Origin: an uncultured Maribacter sp.
GTDB taxonomy: Bacteria > Bacteroidota > Bacteroidia > Flavobacteriales > Flavobacteriaceae
Length of the DNA stretch: 64,000 nt
Reading direction: 5' to 3'
Assembly: GCA_947498505.1 (NCBI GenBank)
Contig: CANMKG010000008.1
Coordinates: forward strand, 1-64,000
Shown: in pieces, positions 8,060 through 17,353 of the stretch
Numbering within the stretch: position 1 is the stretch's first letter
Layout of the letters: the number at the start of each line of letters is the position of its first letter
Program-made: the position numbers and the translations under genes
Notes under the pieces: generated by a model
Told to the model about the DNA's origin: nothing
Seen by the model: the letters and a program-made list of their open reading frames with translations, nothing else
Databases searched by the model: none

Positions 8060-9376
8060 TTACTTTTTAAGACTATTGAACAAATCTACGACCGCACTAT
8101 GGCTCACAACATTTGTTTTAAAGTGATTTACGATAACTTTTTTTTCAGCATCAGTTGCTCCCAACTGGTTTAAAATATTAAGCAGATGCATTTTCATATG
8201 TCCTTCTTGAATACCTGTGGTAACTAATGAACTAATTGCAGCAAAGTTTTGCGCTAGTCCTGCTACTGCCACAATTTGCATTAATTCTTTAGCAGAAGGT
8301 TTTTGTAGTATTTTAAAAGCTAACTTTACTAAAGGGTGTAAGCCTGTTAGTCCACCTACCGTTCCAAGTGCTAATGGAATTTCTATCCAAAATTTAAAAA
8401 TATTATTCTCAATTGAGGCGTGTGTTAAACTAGTATACGAACCGTCTTTAGCAGCATAGGCATGCACACCTGCTTCAATAGCTCTAAAATCATTCCCAGT
8501 AGCTAAAATAACAGCATCAATACCATTCATTATACCCTTGTTGTGTGTTACTGCTCTATGCGGTTCTACCTTAGCAATATTTACAGCTTGAACCATTTTT
8601 TGAGCAAATTCTAATGGCGAAGTCGTATCATTTATTTTCAGGTCATCAACCAAACAACTCACTTCCGCCTTAACTACGCAATTTGGCACGTAGTTAGATA
8701 AAATACTCATTACAACCTCAATATTTTTCTCTTCTTTGGTAAAAGGGGCATATTTTGTTGCTTCTGATTTAAGGGTTTTAGCAAACTGTTCTAAACAGCT
8801 ATTAATAAAATTAGCTCCCATAGCATCTAAAGTTTCAAATACACAGTGAAGCTGATAATAATGGTCTAATTTATGGCTGAGGTTACGTAATTCAATTGAA
8901 GAAATTCCGCCACCACGTTTTTCCATGTTTTTTGTAATCTCTTTGGATTCACCAATGAGTTTTGGTTTAATAAACTTGAAAAACGTATCTAGTTTTTCTG
9001 GTTCACCTTTAAAAATAAAATGTACCTGACCTATTTTTTCGGTACTTAAAACTTCAGCTTTAAAACCACCTTTATTCAACCAAAATTTAGCAGCTTTACT
9101 TGCCGCTGCTACAACTGAACTTTCTTCAATTACCATGGGAATAGCCAACAGCTCATCGTTAATTAAAAAGTTGGGAGCAATTCCAAGTGGTAAATAGTAG
9201 TTGGAAATTGTGTTTTCTATAAACTCGTCATGTAGTTTCTGGAGTTGCTCATTGGTGTTCCAATATTGTTTTAAAGTTGTAACGGTTTCCTGAGAATTAT
9301 CGGTGTAATTGGTTGCAATCCAATGTATTTTTTCTTCTTTAGATAGTTTTGAAAAACCTTCGATGGGCTTTGTCAT
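8060..9376 (-). CDS. Hydroxymethylglutaryl-CoA reductase (class II)
   Basis: This enzyme interconverts HMG-CoA and mevalonate, the committed step of the mevalonate route to isoprenoids. The 438-residue length fits class II bacterial enzymes. The catalytic features are visible: Glu in EESSVVAAASKAAKFW, Lys in HNKGIMNGIDAV, Asp in ATGNDFRAIE and His in EGHMKMHLLN near the C-terminus. It is co-directional with the GHMP kinase 4 nt downstream, which points to biosynthesis rather than the degradative use of some class II enzymes. Upstream, TTG (9437-9435) and TATAATTTG (9412-9404), 22 nt apart on the reverse strand, make a plausible promoter. Confidence 0.95.
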   Translation of the reverse strand: MTKPIEGFSKLSKEEKIHWIATNYTDNSQETVTTLKQYWNTNEQLQKLHDEFIENTISNYYLPLGIAPNFLINDELLAIPMVIEESSVVAAASKAAKFWLNKGGFKAEVLSTEKIGQVHFIFKGEPEKLDTFFKFIKPKLIGESKEITKNMEKRGGGISSIELRNLSHKLDHYYQLHCVFETLDAMGANFINSCLEQFAKTLKSEATKYAPFTKEEKNIEVVMSILSNYVPNCVVKAEVSCLVDDLKINDTTSPLEFAQKMVQAVNIAKVEPHRAVTHNKGIMNGIDAVILATGNDFRAIEAGVHAYAAKDGSYTSLTHASIENNIFKFWIEIPLALGTVGGLTGLHPLVKLAFKILQKPSAKELMQIVAVAGLAQNFAAISSLVTTGIQEGHMKMHLLNILNQLGATDAEKKVIVNHFKTNVVSHSAVVDLFNSLKK

Positions 9377-9403
9377 AAGGGTTTGTTTTCTTTAGCAATA
9401 GTC

Positions 9404-9437
9404 CAAATTATAGACTGTTTATGCGTACATATTTCAA
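9404..9437 (-). promoter_or_regulatory. Candidate promoter of the HMG-CoA reductase operon
   Basis: On the reverse strand TTG (9437-9435), 22 nt, then TATAATTTG (9412-9404) resembles TTG-N-TAnnTTTG with one extra base inside the -7 element. The leader would be about 20-30 nt. It is weaker than the tRNA-Phe and miaB promoters. Confidence 0.4.
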
Positions 9438-9585
9438 CAGCGTAAATATAAAGATAATGGGATAATTCCTCTGGTTTGGAGTGCAATGGATATTTAGTGG
9501 CTTTTTTTGCTAAAAATGACATTAAATGGTGGTTTTTAGTAGAATTATTAGTAAACTTGAAAGATTTAACAAATTTTGAATTTTT

Positions 9586-11751
9586 ATGAATAAAATTTAT
9601 TTTTTTGTCCTAATAGCCTTTTTGTTTAACAAAAATCTACAGGCTCAGGATAAAACAATTTCCGTAGAACAAATTTATCAGGGTGCTTTTAGAACAGAGG
9701 GAATGGATGCGCTGAAGTCTATGAAAAATGGAAAGCAGTATACTGTTCTAAATTTTGATAGAAGTACAAGAACAACTTCAGTAGATAAGTACGATTATAC
9801 AACGCTTAGTAAAACCCAAACTATTGTTTCTTCTGGAGACTTGGAAGAAATGCAATATTTTACCTCATATGAGTTTAGTGAAGATGAATCCCAATTGTTG
9901 CTGGCGACAGATGTAGAATCAATATACAGACATTCGTTTTTAGCACATTTTTTTGTGTATAACATCGCATCAAAAAATCTAGTTAAGGTAACTAATGATA
10001 AAATTCAAGAACCATCGTTATCACCAGATGGTAAGACCATATCATATGTATTAGACAATAACATTTATCTTTTTGATATCGCTGCACAGAAAAGCGAACA
10101 AATAACCTTTGATGGAGAAAAAAATAAAATCATAAATGGTATTACAGATTGGGTGTATGAGGAGGAATTTGCATTTGTAAAAGCGTATTCGTGGAATGTA
10201 AATGGAAGCAAAATTGCTTTTTTACGTTTTGATGAAACCAATGTACCCGAATTTTCAATGGATGTGTATGGCTCAGAACTATATCAAACCCAGGAAGTAT
10301 TCAAATATCCAAAGGCGGGTGAAGAAAATGCTTCTGTGAGCCTTCATTTATATGATGTTAATACCAAAAATACTGCTAAAATAGATTTAGGTGCACCATA
10401 TTATATTCCTCGAATAAAATGGATGAATAATGCAAATTATTTAAGCGTTCAAACGATAAATAGACATCAAAATCATTTAAAATTACATGTCGTAAACGCC
10501 AAAGACAATTCAGTTAACATTTTAATCGAAGAAAAAGATAATGCATATGTTGACGTAACGGACAATCTTACTTTCTTAGCTGATGATAGTTTTATTTGGA
10601 CTAGCGAGAAAGATGGTAATAACCACATTTACCTATATAGTGATTCTGGAAAATTAATGAATCAAATTACTAAAGGAGATTGGGAGGTTACAAACTACTA
10701 CGGTTATGACCAAAATGAAGATAAGGTTTATTATCAATCCACTGAAAATGGTTCTATAAATAGAGGCGTTTATAGTGTATCCAGTAATGGAAAAGGAAAA
10801 AAAGCGTTATCTGTTGCTGAAGGAAAAAATGCTGCGGATTTTAGTACGGATTTTTCATATTACATAAATACTTTTTCAAGCGCGGAAACTCCTCCTGTTT
10901 ATACCCTTAATGAGGCTGTGAGTGGAAAAAAAATAAAGAACATTAAAGATAATAATGCGCTGCTAAGTACACTTAAAAAATATAATCTAGGTAGAAAGGA
11001 ATTCTCAACAATTTCAATTAACGGTAATGAGCTTAATATGTATATGATTAAGCCGCATAATTTTGATGCTGCAAAAAAATATCCACTTTTCATGTACCAG
11101 TACAGTGGTCCAGGATCTCAAAATGTTTCAAACAGTTGGAATAGTGCAAATGACTATTGGCATCAAATGTTAGTTTCTCAAGGATATATTGTTGCATGTG
11201 TTGATGGCAGAGGAACAGGTTTTAAAGGGCGAGATTTTAAAAAAGTTACACAAAAAGAACTTGGTAAATATGAGGTAGAGGACCAAATAGCTGCCGCCAA
11301 AAAGTTAAGTGAATTACCATATATTGATGAAAATAGAACTGGAATATGGGGTTGGAGCTATGGTGGTTTTATGTCTACCAACTGTATTTTAAAGGGGAAT
11401 GATGTTTTTGAAATGGCAATTGCAGTAGCTCCAGTTACTTCGTGGCGTTTTTATGATACTATATATACTGAACGTTACATGCAAACGCCACAGGAAAACG
11501 CCAGCGGTTACGATGATAATTCACCTTTTAACTATCCGGAACTTTTAAAAGGTAAATATTTAGTTGTACATGGTTCAGGAGATGATAATGTTCATGTGCA
11601 AAATACAATGCGTATGGTGGAAGCTTTAATTCAAGCAAATAAACAATTTGAGTGGGCAATATATCCAGATAAAAACCATGGAATATATGGGGGCAATACG
11701 CGAATACATCTTTTTAATAAGTTAACCGATTTTGTACAGAAAAATTTATAA
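9586..11751 (+). CDS. Dipeptidyl peptidase IV-type S9 serine peptidase
   Basis: A 721-residue exported peptidase that removes Xaa-Pro (or related) dipeptides from peptide N-termini. A signal peptide covers residues 1-20 (FLFNKNLQAQ). The N-terminal 450 residues form the DPP-IV beta-propeller, including the substrate-binding Glu pair in DWVYEEEFAF, and the C-terminal alpha/beta-hydrolase domain holds the triad: Ser591 in GWSYGG, Asp in HGSGDDNVH (666-667) and His698 in DKNHGIYG. The next gene, 17 nt downstream, is a POT peptide importer, so the pair probably produces and takes up dipeptides. The length and all motifs are complete. Confidence 0.94.
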   Translation: MNKIYFFVLIAFLFNKNLQAQDKTISVEQIYQGAFRTEGMDALKSMKNGKQYTVLNFDRSTRTTSVDKYDYTTLSKTQTIVSSGDLEEMQYFTSYEFSEDESQLLLATDVESIYRHSFLAHFFVYNIASKNLVKVTNDKIQEPSLSPDGKTISYVLDNNIYLFDIAAQKSEQITFDGEKNKIINGITDWVYEEEFAFVKAYSWNVNGSKIAFLRFDETNVPEFSMDVYGSELYQTQEVFKYPKAGEENASVSLHLYDVNTKNTAKIDLGAPYYIPRIKWMNNANYLSVQTINRHQNHLKLHVVNAKDNSVNILIEEKDNAYVDVTDNLTFLADDSFIWTSEKDGNNHIYLYSDSGKLMNQITKGDWEVTNYYGYDQNEDKVYYQSTENGSINRGVYSVSSNGKGKKALSVAEGKNAADFSTDFSYYINTFSSAETPPVYTLNEAVSGKKIKNIKDNNALLSTLKKYNLGRKEFSTISINGNELNMYMIKPHNFDAAKKYPLFMYQYSGPGSQNVSNSWNSANDYWHQMLVSQGYIVACVDGRGTGFKGRDFKKVTQKELGKYEVEDQIAAAKKLSELPYIDENRTGIWGWSYGGFMSTNCILKGNDVFEMAIAVAPVTSWRFYDTIYTERYMQTPQENASGYDDNSPFNYPELLKGKYLVVHGSGDDNVHVQNTMRMVEALIQANKQFEWAIYPDKNHGIYGGNTRIHLFNKLTDFVQKNL

Positions 11752-11768
11752 ACCAACCGAATTAAATT

Positions 11769-13334
11769 ATGGGAGAGATTAATAAATCAGCACATCAAAA
11801 AGAACTTTTTGGACATCCTGTTGGGTTGTATGTTCTATTTTTTACCGAGATGTGGGAGCGTTTTTCATATTACGGCATGCGTGCGTTATTAACACTTTAT
11901 ATGACAGCGAAAGCTTTAGAAAATGACCCCCAGAGTGGTTTAGGTTGGACAACTACTGAAGCCCTTGCTTTATATGGTTGGTATACTATGTTAGTATATT
12001 TAATGAGTATTCCTGGTGGGTTTATTGCGGATAGGTATATAGGACAAAAAAAGGCAGTAACTATTGGAGCCATTTTACTTACAGCCGGACATGGGGTTTT
12101 AGCAATAGATGATTTATGGGCTTATTATACAGGTTTGGGATTGGTAATCTTAGGAGTAGGAATGCTGAAGCCTAATATTTCTACAATGGTAGGAGGGCTC
12201 TATAAGCAAAATGACATAAGAAGGGATAAAGGGTTTAGTATTTTTTACATTGGTATAAACACAGGTTCCTTTTTGGCTTCACTTTCTGTTGGACTTGTTG
12301 CGGCACTTTACGGTTGGCACTATGGTTTTGGTTTAGCAGGAATAGGAATGTTATTGGGACTAGTTGTTTATTTGTACGGTCAACGTTACTTAGTACATGT
12401 TGGTAATGCCCCAACCGAAGAAGAAAAATCCTCCGATATAGGTTTGGGAGTGTTGTTTGCTCAACTTTTTAAGTCGCCCTTACAATTGGGGATTGTAGTT
12501 TTAATGTTAACGTATGCAGTTTATGCCGGATTTACCTATGAAGGACCTGATAATTGGGGTTTTGCTATTTTATTTATGGTAATTGCTCTTATAACAGGGT
12601 TAATGATGATGATTTATAAAAATCTAAACGGTCAAATTGAGAAAGATAGATATGTGGTTTTGTTATTGTCTTTATCTATGGTATTAGTTTTTTGGGGGTG
12701 TTTTGAACAAATGGGAGGGTTAATGAACTTATATGCCGAAGAAAAAACAAACAGAATGTTGATGGGGTGGGAAGTTCCAGGGGCATGGTTCCAATCGGCT
12801 AATCCTGGGTTTATTATTTTATTGGCAGTAGGTATAGCGAGTTTTTGGGCTAAAAGAAAATTAAAAGGAAAGGAAGCTTCTTCGCTATTCAAAATGGCGA
12901 TAGGTGTAATTATAATGGGTATTGGTTTTGTATATATGGTTTTTGCTTCTATGCAATATGAGGCAAACGGAAGCTCTGCAATGTATTGGCTGATTTTAGC
13001 ATACTTGTTTCATACTACAGGAGAGCTTTGTTTGTCACCTGTATCGTTATCTTTCTTTACGAAATTGGCTCCAGCAAGGTACATGGCTTTAATGATGGGT
13101 GTTTATTGGGCTGCCACTGGTCTTGGTAATAAAGTTGCGGGGGTAATAGGGGAAAGCTCGGTTAAAGCTGGAGAATTAAAAGTGTTTGGAGGACTATTTA
13201 TTTTTGCAGTACTTTTTGGTTTGCTGGTATTATTATTACTAAAACCTTTAAAAAGATTGACTCATGGTGCGGAGGATAAAGAAACTTTTATTCACGATGA
13301 TGAAACGGAAGGATTTGAACTTTCTAATCACTAG
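11769..13334 (+). CDS. POT/PTR2 family proton-coupled di/tripeptide transporter
   Basis: A 521-residue inner-membrane symporter with about 12-14 helices. The first helix carries the family signature EMWERFSYYGMRALL, the ExxERFxYYG proton-coupling motif, and the second POT signature is in FYIGINTGSFLA. It imports di- and tripeptides with protons. It lies 17 nt behind the dipeptidyl peptidase gene in the same orientation, so the peptidase products are its likely substrates. The acidic C-terminal tail is cytoplasmic. The last 11 nt overlap the end of the convergent comEC gene, and its terminator appears to be located inside comEC. Confidence 0.95.
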   Translation: MGEINKSAHQKELFGHPVGLYVLFFTEMWERFSYYGMRALLTLYMTAKALENDPQSGLGWTTTEALALYGWYTMLVYLMSIPGGFIADRYIGQKKAVTIGAILLTAGHGVLAIDDLWAYYTGLGLVILGVGMLKPNISTMVGGLYKQNDIRRDKGFSIFYIGINTGSFLASLSVGLVAALYGWHYGFGLAGIGMLLGLVVYLYGQRYLVHVGNAPTEEEKSSDIGLGVLFAQLFKSPLQLGIVVLMLTYAVYAGFTYEGPDNWGFAILFMVIALITGLMMMIYKNLNGQIEKDRYVVLLLSLSMVLVFWGCFEQMGGLMNLYAEEKTNRMLMGWEVPGAWFQSANPGFIILLAVGIASFWAKRKLKGKEASSLFKMAIGVIIMGIGFVYMVFASMQYEANGSSAMYWLILAYLFHTTGELCLSPVSLSFFTKLAPARYMALMMGVYWAATGLGNKVAGVIGESSVKAGELKVFGGLFIFAVLFGLLVLLLLKPLKRLTHGAEDKETFIHDDETEGFELSNH

Positions 13335-15342
13335 ATTTATTTATTAGATTAAAATAATAAGCTCCTTTTTCACCGGTATAGTGAAAAGGGAGTTTTCTTT
13401 TTAAACAGGTAGCTTTCCATCTGTCTACATAACTTGTATAATTACTACCATCCGCAATAATGGTTTGTGGATTTATAGAATCAATAAGTTGGTCTAAGTT
13501 AATTTTAGGTGATTGTGTTAAGAGTAAAACTCCATTTTTATTTGCGTAAATACCTATACTATCAATTATTTGAAGATTATTAGTATTGATGGAATAACTA
13601 TTTTTTAGTTTCAAAAATTTTAATGAAGAAACCCTTTCTGCAATTTGATAATTCTGAATAAAATTAGAGTTTTGTTTTTTATCTGTTGTATGAATAAAAA
13701 GCCTTCCGTTAGATTGATGTAGTAAAACAGAATTTTTGTTTTGATGAGCAATGATAACAATGTCCTTTTCTTTTGCTTGGTAATCGGAGTATATCAACCA
13801 AAATTGAAAGCCTAGTACACATAATAGCAACAATATTACAGTCTTAAAAGTTTTCTTTTGAAGAGAAACAATTAGAAGTACAATTATGCTATATGAGAGT
13901 ATAAGTTGCACATGGTCAAAGGCAATGTTTTTGAATATAAAACGCTCTTGCTCGCTAATAACTGCAACAGCGGTATTCATGGTTTTTATAGCATAATTAT
14001 AAGCTAAAACAAGTTGCTCGGGGAGAATGTTTAAAGTTGCAAGAATAATTATTCCAATGCCCAGACCGAGTAATATTCCTAGAAAGGGCACTATAATTAA
14101 GTTTGAAATAAAAAACAGACTAGGAAACTGATGAAAGTAAAATAAACTTATAGGTAGAACACCTAATTGAGCAGCGGTACTTACAGATAATAGCTGCCAA
14201 GTTTTTCGAAGAATTAAGTGTTTTGGAGACCATAAATTTTGTAATAGAGGATGAATCCAAACTATAGCGAAAACAGCTGCATAACTCATTTGAAAACCTA
14301 CTTGATAGAGTAGTTTTGGGTTAAAAAGCAGCGTGAAAAAAAGTGATAAGGCTAAAACATTAAATGTATTACTTGGTCTATTTAAGTATCGCGCATAAGC
14401 AAGGAAGCTAAACATGGTAACAGCTCTAATAATTGATGCTGAAAACCCTGCTAATAAAGCAAAACTCCATAACAAAACGGTAATAGTAATAAGTCTAATT
14501 GTATTTCCTTTTGGTAGAAGTGTTAATGGCTTTAACAGATATTCAAGCAGAAGTAATAAAATACCAATATGTAGTCCAGAGAGTGCAAGAATATGCACTG
14601 CACCAGCATTTTTGTAATTATTGTATGTGGCTTTTGAAATATCATTACGTTGCCCCAAAAGTAGGGCTTGTACAATGGCTAATTCTTCTTTGCCAAATTT
14701 GGCCTTTTTAAGTTTTGTAATAATGTGATTTCTAATCTTGGCTACAAAACCATATATAGTGGAAGGCGATTTTTTAACGGAAACAAACTCATCCGATGTT
14801 AAGTTTATTTGATGATAAACACCTAAATTTTCTAAGTAATTTTTGTGATTAAATTGATGCAGGTTTAAAGGTGCTTTAATGGCAGATAATTTTTTATAAC
14901 CTATAATTTCATCATCAACATTAAAACTATTAGTGTTGGAATCGCGTACAACGTTTAAAACAATTTCCCCTGTTGTATTAGAGGACATTATCTTAGCAAA
15001 GTATCTTTTGGAGAAATTATTTGGTTTTAAAACTTCTGTAATTTTAAGATGCCATACTTTTTCATCTATTTTATTTGTGTTTGTATAGTGTGTGTTCCAA
15101 TTTTTTGGTTGAGAAATTGTAAAGGATAATGCTCCAATGGCAATAGTTGTGATTCCGGCGCACAATCCAAAATAAATGGAAGACTTACTTTTAATTGCTT
15201 GCCATAGCATTCCTAAAGTGCATATACACAAAATAGTAATTGTTAGCGCAATTGTTATTGAAAGCTGAAAATAAGTGCCATATAAAATTCCTAATATTAG
15301 GCATATAGAAAGTTTTACAGAAGCAAAATCTAATATCTTCAT
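13324..15342 (-). CDS. comEC: ComEC/Rec2 family DNA-uptake channel protein
   Basis: A 672-residue membrane protein with an N-terminal hydrophobic pair, a soluble OB-like DUF4131 region (about 60-200), and then the multi-helix Competence domain (about 215-500) with the signature HILALSGLHIGILL and LAGFSASIIRA. The short C-terminal region (about 500-672) has only part of the metallo-beta-lactamase-like domain: I do not see an HxHxDH motif, as is usual for the shorter Bacteroidota ComEC proteins. ComEC carries single-stranded DNA across the inner membrane during transformation. The gene ends by overlapping the POT transporter gene by 11 nt. It lies 57 nt downstream of the NlpC/P60 gene. Confidence 0.9.
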   Translation of the reverse strand: MKILDFASVKLSICLILGILYGTYFQLSITIALTITILCICTLGMLWQAIKSKSSIYFGLCAGITTIAIGALSFTISQPKNWNTHYTNTNKIDEKVWHLKITEVLKPNNFSKRYFAKIMSSNTTGEIVLNVVRDSNTNSFNVDDEIIGYKKLSAIKAPLNLHQFNHKNYLENLGVYHQINLTSDEFVSVKKSPSTIYGFVAKIRNHIITKLKKAKFGKEELAIVQALLLGQRNDISKATYNNYKNAGAVHILALSGLHIGILLLLLEYLLKPLTLLPKGNTIRLITITVLLWSFALLAGFSASIIRAVTMFSFLAYARYLNRPSNTFNVLALSLFFTLLFNPKLLYQVGFQMSYAAVFAIVWIHPLLQNLWSPKHLILRKTWQLLSVSTAAQLGVLPISLFYFHQFPSLFFISNLIIVPFLGILLGLGIGIIILATLNILPEQLVLAYNYAIKTMNTAVAVISEQERFIFKNIAFDHVQLILSYSIIVLLIVSLQKKTFKTVILLLLCVLGFQFWLIYSDYQAKEKDIVIIAHQNKNSVLLHQSNGRLFIHTTDKKQNSNFIQNYQIAERVSSLKFLKLKNSYSINTNNLQIIDSIGIYANKNGVLLLTQSPKINLDQLIDSINPQTIIADGSNYTSYVDRWKATCLKRKLPFHYTGEKGAYYFNLINKSSD
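13362..13402 (+). terminator. Terminator of the peptide transporter gene, inside the comEC coding region
   Basis: The arms CTCCTTTTTCAC (13362-13373) and GTGAAAAGGGAG (13381-13392) pair with one G-T wobble around a 7-nt loop, followed on the forward strand by TTTTCTTTTT. It lies 28 nt beyond the POT stop codon but within the 3' end of the oppositely directed comEC gene. Confidence 0.7.
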
Positions 15343-15398
15343 GTTTTAAAGATATTAATTTGAAGTAAATTTTCTCTATAAAATATAAATACTTGAGA

Positions 15399-15953
15399 TT
15401 ATAATATTCTGGTGGCTTTTACAAATGCATAATTCCAAAAACCTTCTTTTAAAGAAGAAACTATTACACCTCTGGATGAGGAAGAGTGAATAAACTTTAT
15501 TTCATCATCTTCTACTGAAACTACCAGTCCAACATGATTTATGCGTTTTCCGCGCCTTCTGGTATTAAAAAAAAGCAAATCTCCTTTAACCACATTTTTT
15601 ACCTTAATTCGCTTTCCTTTATTGGCCATGTCATAAGAAACTCTTGGTAACTGTATATCGTGTTTGCCAAAAGAAACATATAGCAGTCCTGAGCAATCCA
15701 TGCCCTTTTTTGTGGTACCACCATATTTGTATTTAACACCAGAAAACGTAAGAGCGGTATTAATGATGTTGTCAGCTTTGGAAAGAGTAATGGGCTGATC
15801 CGTTTTGACAGGATTACTTTTTGTAGATGAGGTATCAATTTTAGACGCTTCAACGGTAATTTTACGTTGCTTGCTATAAGTAGTTTTCTTTTTAACTACA
15901 CCACAACTAAAAACCAAGCATAGTAATAAAAAACTGATTATTTTTTTAAGCAT
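15399..15953 (-). CDS. NlpC/P60 (C40) peptidoglycan endopeptidase, lipoprotein
   Basis: A 184-residue lipoprotein with lipobox LVFSC (Cys17) and a Lys/Thr/Ser-rich linker, followed by a C40 cysteine-peptidase domain (about residues 62-184). The catalytic residues are visible: Cys87 in GMDCSGL, His140 in INHVGLV and the third polar position at His156 in IHSSSS. Such enzymes cut D-Glu to meso-DAP bonds in peptidoglycan stem peptides. The gene overlaps the end of lpxB by 8 nt, so it is translationally coupled to it in the surE-lpxB run. Confidence 0.93.
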   Translation of the reverse strand: MLKKIISFLLLCLVFSCGVVKKKTTYSKQRKITVEASKIDTSSTKSNPVKTDQPITLSKADNIINTALTFSGVKYKYGGTTKKGMDCSGLLYVSFGKHDIQLPRVSYDMANKGKRIKVKNVVKGDLLFFNTRRRGKRINHVGLVVSVEDDEIKFIHSSSSRGVIVSSLKEGFWNYAFVKATRIL

Positions 15954-17067
15954 CTATGATAGTGTTTTTAAAAATTAACTCAGCAACTTTTTCACTAGCA
16001 CCTTGTCCTCCTAATTTTTTTTCTAATAGCTTGTAATCTTTAATTAAATTATCTCGAACGGGACCCTTCAGTATTTTTTCTAACTCAGATTTTAAATTTT
16101 TAGTGTTTAAATCATCTTGAATAAGTTCTTTAACCACTTCTTTTTTCATTATTAAATTTACCAATGAAATGTACTCCAATGTAATAATTCGTTTTGCAAT
16201 TTGATAAGATATCCAGTTAGCTTTATAACATACCACTTGCGGAACTTTAAAAAGGGCCGTTTCAAGTGTTGCTGTTCCACTGGTAACCATAGCAGCGGTT
16301 GCATAGGTTAGCAAGTCGTAAGTTTTGTTTTTTACAAAAGCAATGTTAGGGTTTTGTAAAAAAGAAGCGTAAAAATCGTTTTCTAAACTTGGAGCTCCAG
16401 CAATAACAAATTGGTAATTTGGATAATATTGAACAACAGAAAGCATTACGTTTAACATTTTTTGAACTTCCTGCTTTCTACTTCCTGGAAGTAAGGCAAT
16501 AATAGGTTTTTCTCCAAGATTATTTTCGGCTCTAAACGTATTTTCCGAAGTAATCTTTCGAGTTCTTATTGCATCAATAAGTGGATGACCCACAAAATGT
16601 ACTGGAAAATTATGTTTTACCTCATAAAATTCTTTTTCAAAGGGAAGAATAACATGCATTGCATCAATATCTCGCTTAATTTTCTCAATCCTACCTTCTC
16701 TTGAAGCCCAAATTTGGGGAGATATGTAATAGTTGGTTTTAAAATTATTCTTTTTAGCCCATTCTGCTATTCTAAGGTTAAAACCTGAATAATCAATAAA
16801 AATAATAGCATCTGGCGAGAACTTTTCAATATCATTTTTACAGAATTTAATATTCTTAAAAATGGCAGTAATGTTTAAAATAACTTCAATAAAACCCATA
16901 AAGGCCATTTCTTTATAATGTTTTACCAAAGTACCTCCAGCATTTTGCATTAAATCGCCTCCCCAGCACCTAATATCAGCATCTTTATCCTTGGTTAGGA
17001 GTGCTTTTATAAGGTTTGATCCATGTAAATCACCTGAAGCTTCACCAGCAATAATATAGTACTTCAT
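15946..17067 (-). CDS. lpxB: Lipid-A-disaccharide synthase
   Basis: LpxB joins UDP-2,3-diacylglucosamine to lipid X to form the disaccharide of lipid A, on the cytoplasmic face of the inner membrane. The 373-residue protein opens with YYIIAGEASGDLHGSNLI, the GEASGD signature of the family, and also has the hydrophobic membrane-docking segment (MAFMGFIEVI), PQIWASREGR and the LLPGSRKQEV donor-site motif (GSR). It sits 1 nt after the small membrane gene and overlaps the NlpC/P60 gene by 8 nt. Length is normal. Confidence 0.97.
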   Translation of the reverse strand: MKYYIIAGEASGDLHGSNLIKALLTKDKDADIRCWGGDLMQNAGGTLVKHYKEMAFMGFIEVILNITAIFKNIKFCKNDIEKFSPDAIIFIDYSGFNLRIAEWAKKNNFKTNYYISPQIWASREGRIEKIKRDIDAMHVILPFEKEFYEVKHNFPVHFVGHPLIDAIRTRKITSENTFRAENNLGEKPIIALLPGSRKQEVQKMLNVMLSVVQYYPNYQFVIAGAPSLENDFYASFLQNPNIAFVKNKTYDLLTYATAAMVTSGTATLETALFKVPQVVCYKANWISYQIAKRIITLEYISLVNLIMKKEVVKELIQDDLNTKNLKSELEKILKGPVRDNLIKDYKLLEKKLGGQGASEKVAELIFKNTIIDA

Positions 17068-17068
17068 T

Positions 17069-17353
17069 TTAGAAAACTTTATAGTACAGTATAACTAAAG
17101 CGGTTATTACTGTTGCTAAAAGAACACCTTTAGCTCGGTTGTCTCTTTTTAGCCGTAAAAACCCAAAAAAGGCAACTAAATTTAAAATTGCACCTAATGC
17201 TAAAAGGCTACCAATGTGTTCTTGCTCGATAGCTGCTTGGAAGGTTTCTACAATATTAAATTCTGAAAATAGAAGAATATACAATAAAGTGCCCACAGTG
17301 TTAGCAATTAAACCAACAACAAAGCCTATTAAAATTTCTTTTTTAGTATTCAT
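17069..17353 (-). CDS. Small three-helix membrane protein between surE and lpxB
   Basis: A 94-residue hydrophobic protein with three predicted helices (about 7-28, 48-66 and 76-93), short loops and basic residues between helices 2 and 3 (RLKRDNRAKG). It overlaps surE by 11 nt and precedes lpxB by 1 nt, so it belongs to this operon. Its family is unknown to me. Proteins of this type are found at the same place in related genomes, so a link to lipid A synthesis or membrane housekeeping is plausible but only positional. Confidence 0.75.
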   Translation of the reverse strand: MNTKKEILIGFVVGLIANTVGTLLYILLFSEFNIVETFQAAIEQEHIGSLLALGAILNLVAFFGFLRLKRDNRAKGVLLATVITALVILYYKVF

